A stretch of 64,000 nt of DNA, taken from Novipirellula galeiformis (lineage in GTDB: Bacteria > Planctomycetota > Planctomycetia > Pirellulales > Pirellulaceae). The stretch spans positions 62,001 through 126,000 of the forward strand of contig NZ_SJPT01000010.1 in NCBI RefSeq assembly GCF_007860095.1, written 5' to 3'. Below, one piece after another: positions 63,353-64,000 of the stretch (position 1 is the stretch's first letter; every line of letters begins with the position of its first letter). The notes beneath the pieces are model-generated. The model searched no databases. It saw only the letters and a list, made by a program, of their open reading frames with translations, and had not been told where the DNA came from. Position numbers and translations under genes: made by a program.

Positions 63353-63392
63353 AATCCTCGGCGGCTGCCACGATAGCCGTCGAGGATTTTTT
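63353..63392 (+). terminator. Terminator after the cysteine-rich gene
   Basis: AATCCTCGGCGGCT (63353-63366) pairs with AGCCGTCGAGGATT (63375-63388, one G-U type mismatch), with TTTTTT in the tail (63387-63392). Confidence 0.9.
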
Positions 63393-63410
63393 CGTAGACT
63401 CACGCACCAC

Positions 63411-63632
63411 TTAACGCGAGTCCTTCTTCGCCTGCTCCGATTTTGGGGCGATCGTCTTGATCATTTCAATGGTCCAACCCAGAGACGCATAAACGCGTTG
63501 GAACTCATCAACAAACGCGTCCCTGTCGACTTCCGGCAGCGCGATCGGGCTAGGCACGGCACGCTTGATGCCGCCATCGGCCGGACAGTGAAGCACGGCT
63601 TGGCACTCGCGTACTCCTCGGGGGCTGCTCAC
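63411..63632 (-). CDS. Small hypothetical protein coupled to the dehydrogenase
   Basis: A 73-residue protein read from a GTG at 63632 overlapping the stop of the upstream dehydrogenase (GTGA). It contains ECQAVLHCPADGGIKRA, LPEVDRDAFVDEFQRVYASL and a C-terminal lysine-rich tail, so it looks like a compact folded domain. No family recognised. The overlap argues for a real gene and for expression together with the dehydrogenase. Confidence 0.55.
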   Translation of the reverse strand: MSSPRGVRECQAVLHCPADGGIKRAVPSPIALPEVDRDAFVDEFQRVYASLGWTIEMIKTIAPKSEQAKKDSR

Positions 63633-64000
63633 TCGGTTTCTCCTTGCCAAACCACCGTCGGATGCGGAAACCCTAACGACTTGTCGACCAAGTTATAAGG
63701 TGATTTCCCTTGCTGGAATCGCTTCAAGTTCACGCACACCAAATCAACGGTGTCATCGACTCGGCGATACGATTGGGCTCCCACATGTGGCGTGATGATC
63801 ACCTTGGGATCGTCCCATAACGGACTGGTTTCAGCTAATGGCTCGACCTCGGTTACATCCAGCCCCGCGCCGGCCAGATGACCGCTGGCCAAGGCGTCCA
63901 CCAATGCCGATTCCTGGACAACGCTTCCACGGGCCACATTGATCAAGTAGCTGCCCGGTCGCATTTTCGCAATGCGTTGTGCGTCAAACAAACCGAGCGT
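63629..64000 (-). CDS. D-2-hydroxyacid dehydrogenase family protein, partial (runs off the right edge)
   Basis: At least the last ~123 residues of a D-isomer-specific 2-hydroxyacid dehydrogenase; the N terminus is outside the window. Visible are LINVARGSVVQESALVDAL (the ARG catalytic region), GAGLDVTEVEPL with the catalytic Glu, and DDPKVIITPHVGAQS with the catalytic His. Substrate (glyoxylate, hydroxypyruvate, phosphonate or other) cannot be determined without the N-terminal half. Coupled to the small downstream gene. Confidence 0.92.
   Translation of the reverse strand, partial: TLGLFDAQRIAKMRPGSYLINVARGSVVQESALVDALASGHLAGAGLDVTEVEPLAETSPLWDDPKVIITPHVGAQSYRRVDDTVDLVCVNLKRFQQGKSPYNLVDKSLGFPHPTVVWQGETE

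Noticed and set aside
1-64000. tRNA and rRNA genes
   Set aside because: I looked for T-loop patterns (GGTTCGAATCC-like) and conserved rRNA segments and saw none that fit.

Overview
The window looks like a chromosomal piece of a planctomycete, most likely a marine Rhodopirellula-like member of the Pirellulaceae. That is an inference from gene content: a planctomycetal-type bacterial microcompartment (BMC) operon, an ECF sigma factor overlapping a Ser/Thr kinase with a membrane-embedded sensor, a sulfatase next to a carbohydrate-related DUF4838 remnant, a large secretin, and a cysteine-rich secreted protein. No rRNA, tRNA, CRISPR array, transposase or phage gene was found.

Layout. (1) 1-5150, BMC operon on +: three EutN/CcmL vertex proteins, a CoA-acylating aldehyde dehydrogenase (PduP-like), an uncharacterised small protein, a class II sugar-phosphate aldolase and a lactate/malate dehydrogenase family enzyme. 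Known planctomycetal BMCs process L-fucose and L-rhamnose derived aldehydes. Three of the cargo-type proteins carry related short amphipathic helices of the kind used as encapsulation peptides. The hexameric shell genes must lie upstream of the window. (2) 5237-12067: fliG, a Tat-exported phosphoesterase, an acyltransferase/glycosyltransferase pair, an LysM/L,D-transpeptidase and pyrE. (3) 12199-19743: hypothetical proteins including a six-repeat putative DNA-binding protein, a MnmD-like tRNA methyltransferase, the sigma/kinase pair and an orphan gyrase-B-like TOPRIM protein. (4) 19855-26294: a YfhO-like membrane protein, a PEGA lipoprotein, a BON-domain protein and a large secreted protein, separated by short tandem-repeat arrays.

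(5) 27085-37938, motility: a PAS/LuxR-type regulator, csrA, two tandem flagellin genes with gene-conversion-like identity patches, fliD and fliS, ended by a very strong terminator. (6) 38252-43017: a 1283-residue secretin overlapping a lipoprotein gene. (7) 43143-47976 on -: a transglutaminase-like membrane protein, shikimate kinase and an MFS transporter. (8) 48100-55000: a repeat-rich zone with five copies of a ~230-bp hairpin-forming dispersed element around a TadE-TadG(vWA)-TadE operon, a spermidine-synthase-like methyltransferase and a truncated DUF4838 pseudogene. (9) 55055-64000: sulfatase, FemAB-like transferase, lepA, a zinc-ribbon protein, a PTPS/QueD-like enzyme, a cysteine-rich secreted protein and a partial D-2-hydroxyacid dehydrogenase running off the right edge.

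Functional picture (inference): the sulfatase and DUF4838 remnant fit sulfated, fucose-rich polysaccharide use, and the BMC operon would handle the aldehydes produced from the released deoxysugars. The flagellar genes fit a swarmer-cell life style. The best candidates for less-described biology are the BMC cargo details, the six-repeat WT-motif protein, the orphan TOPRIM protein, the hairpin repeat family and the cysteine-rich secreted protein.
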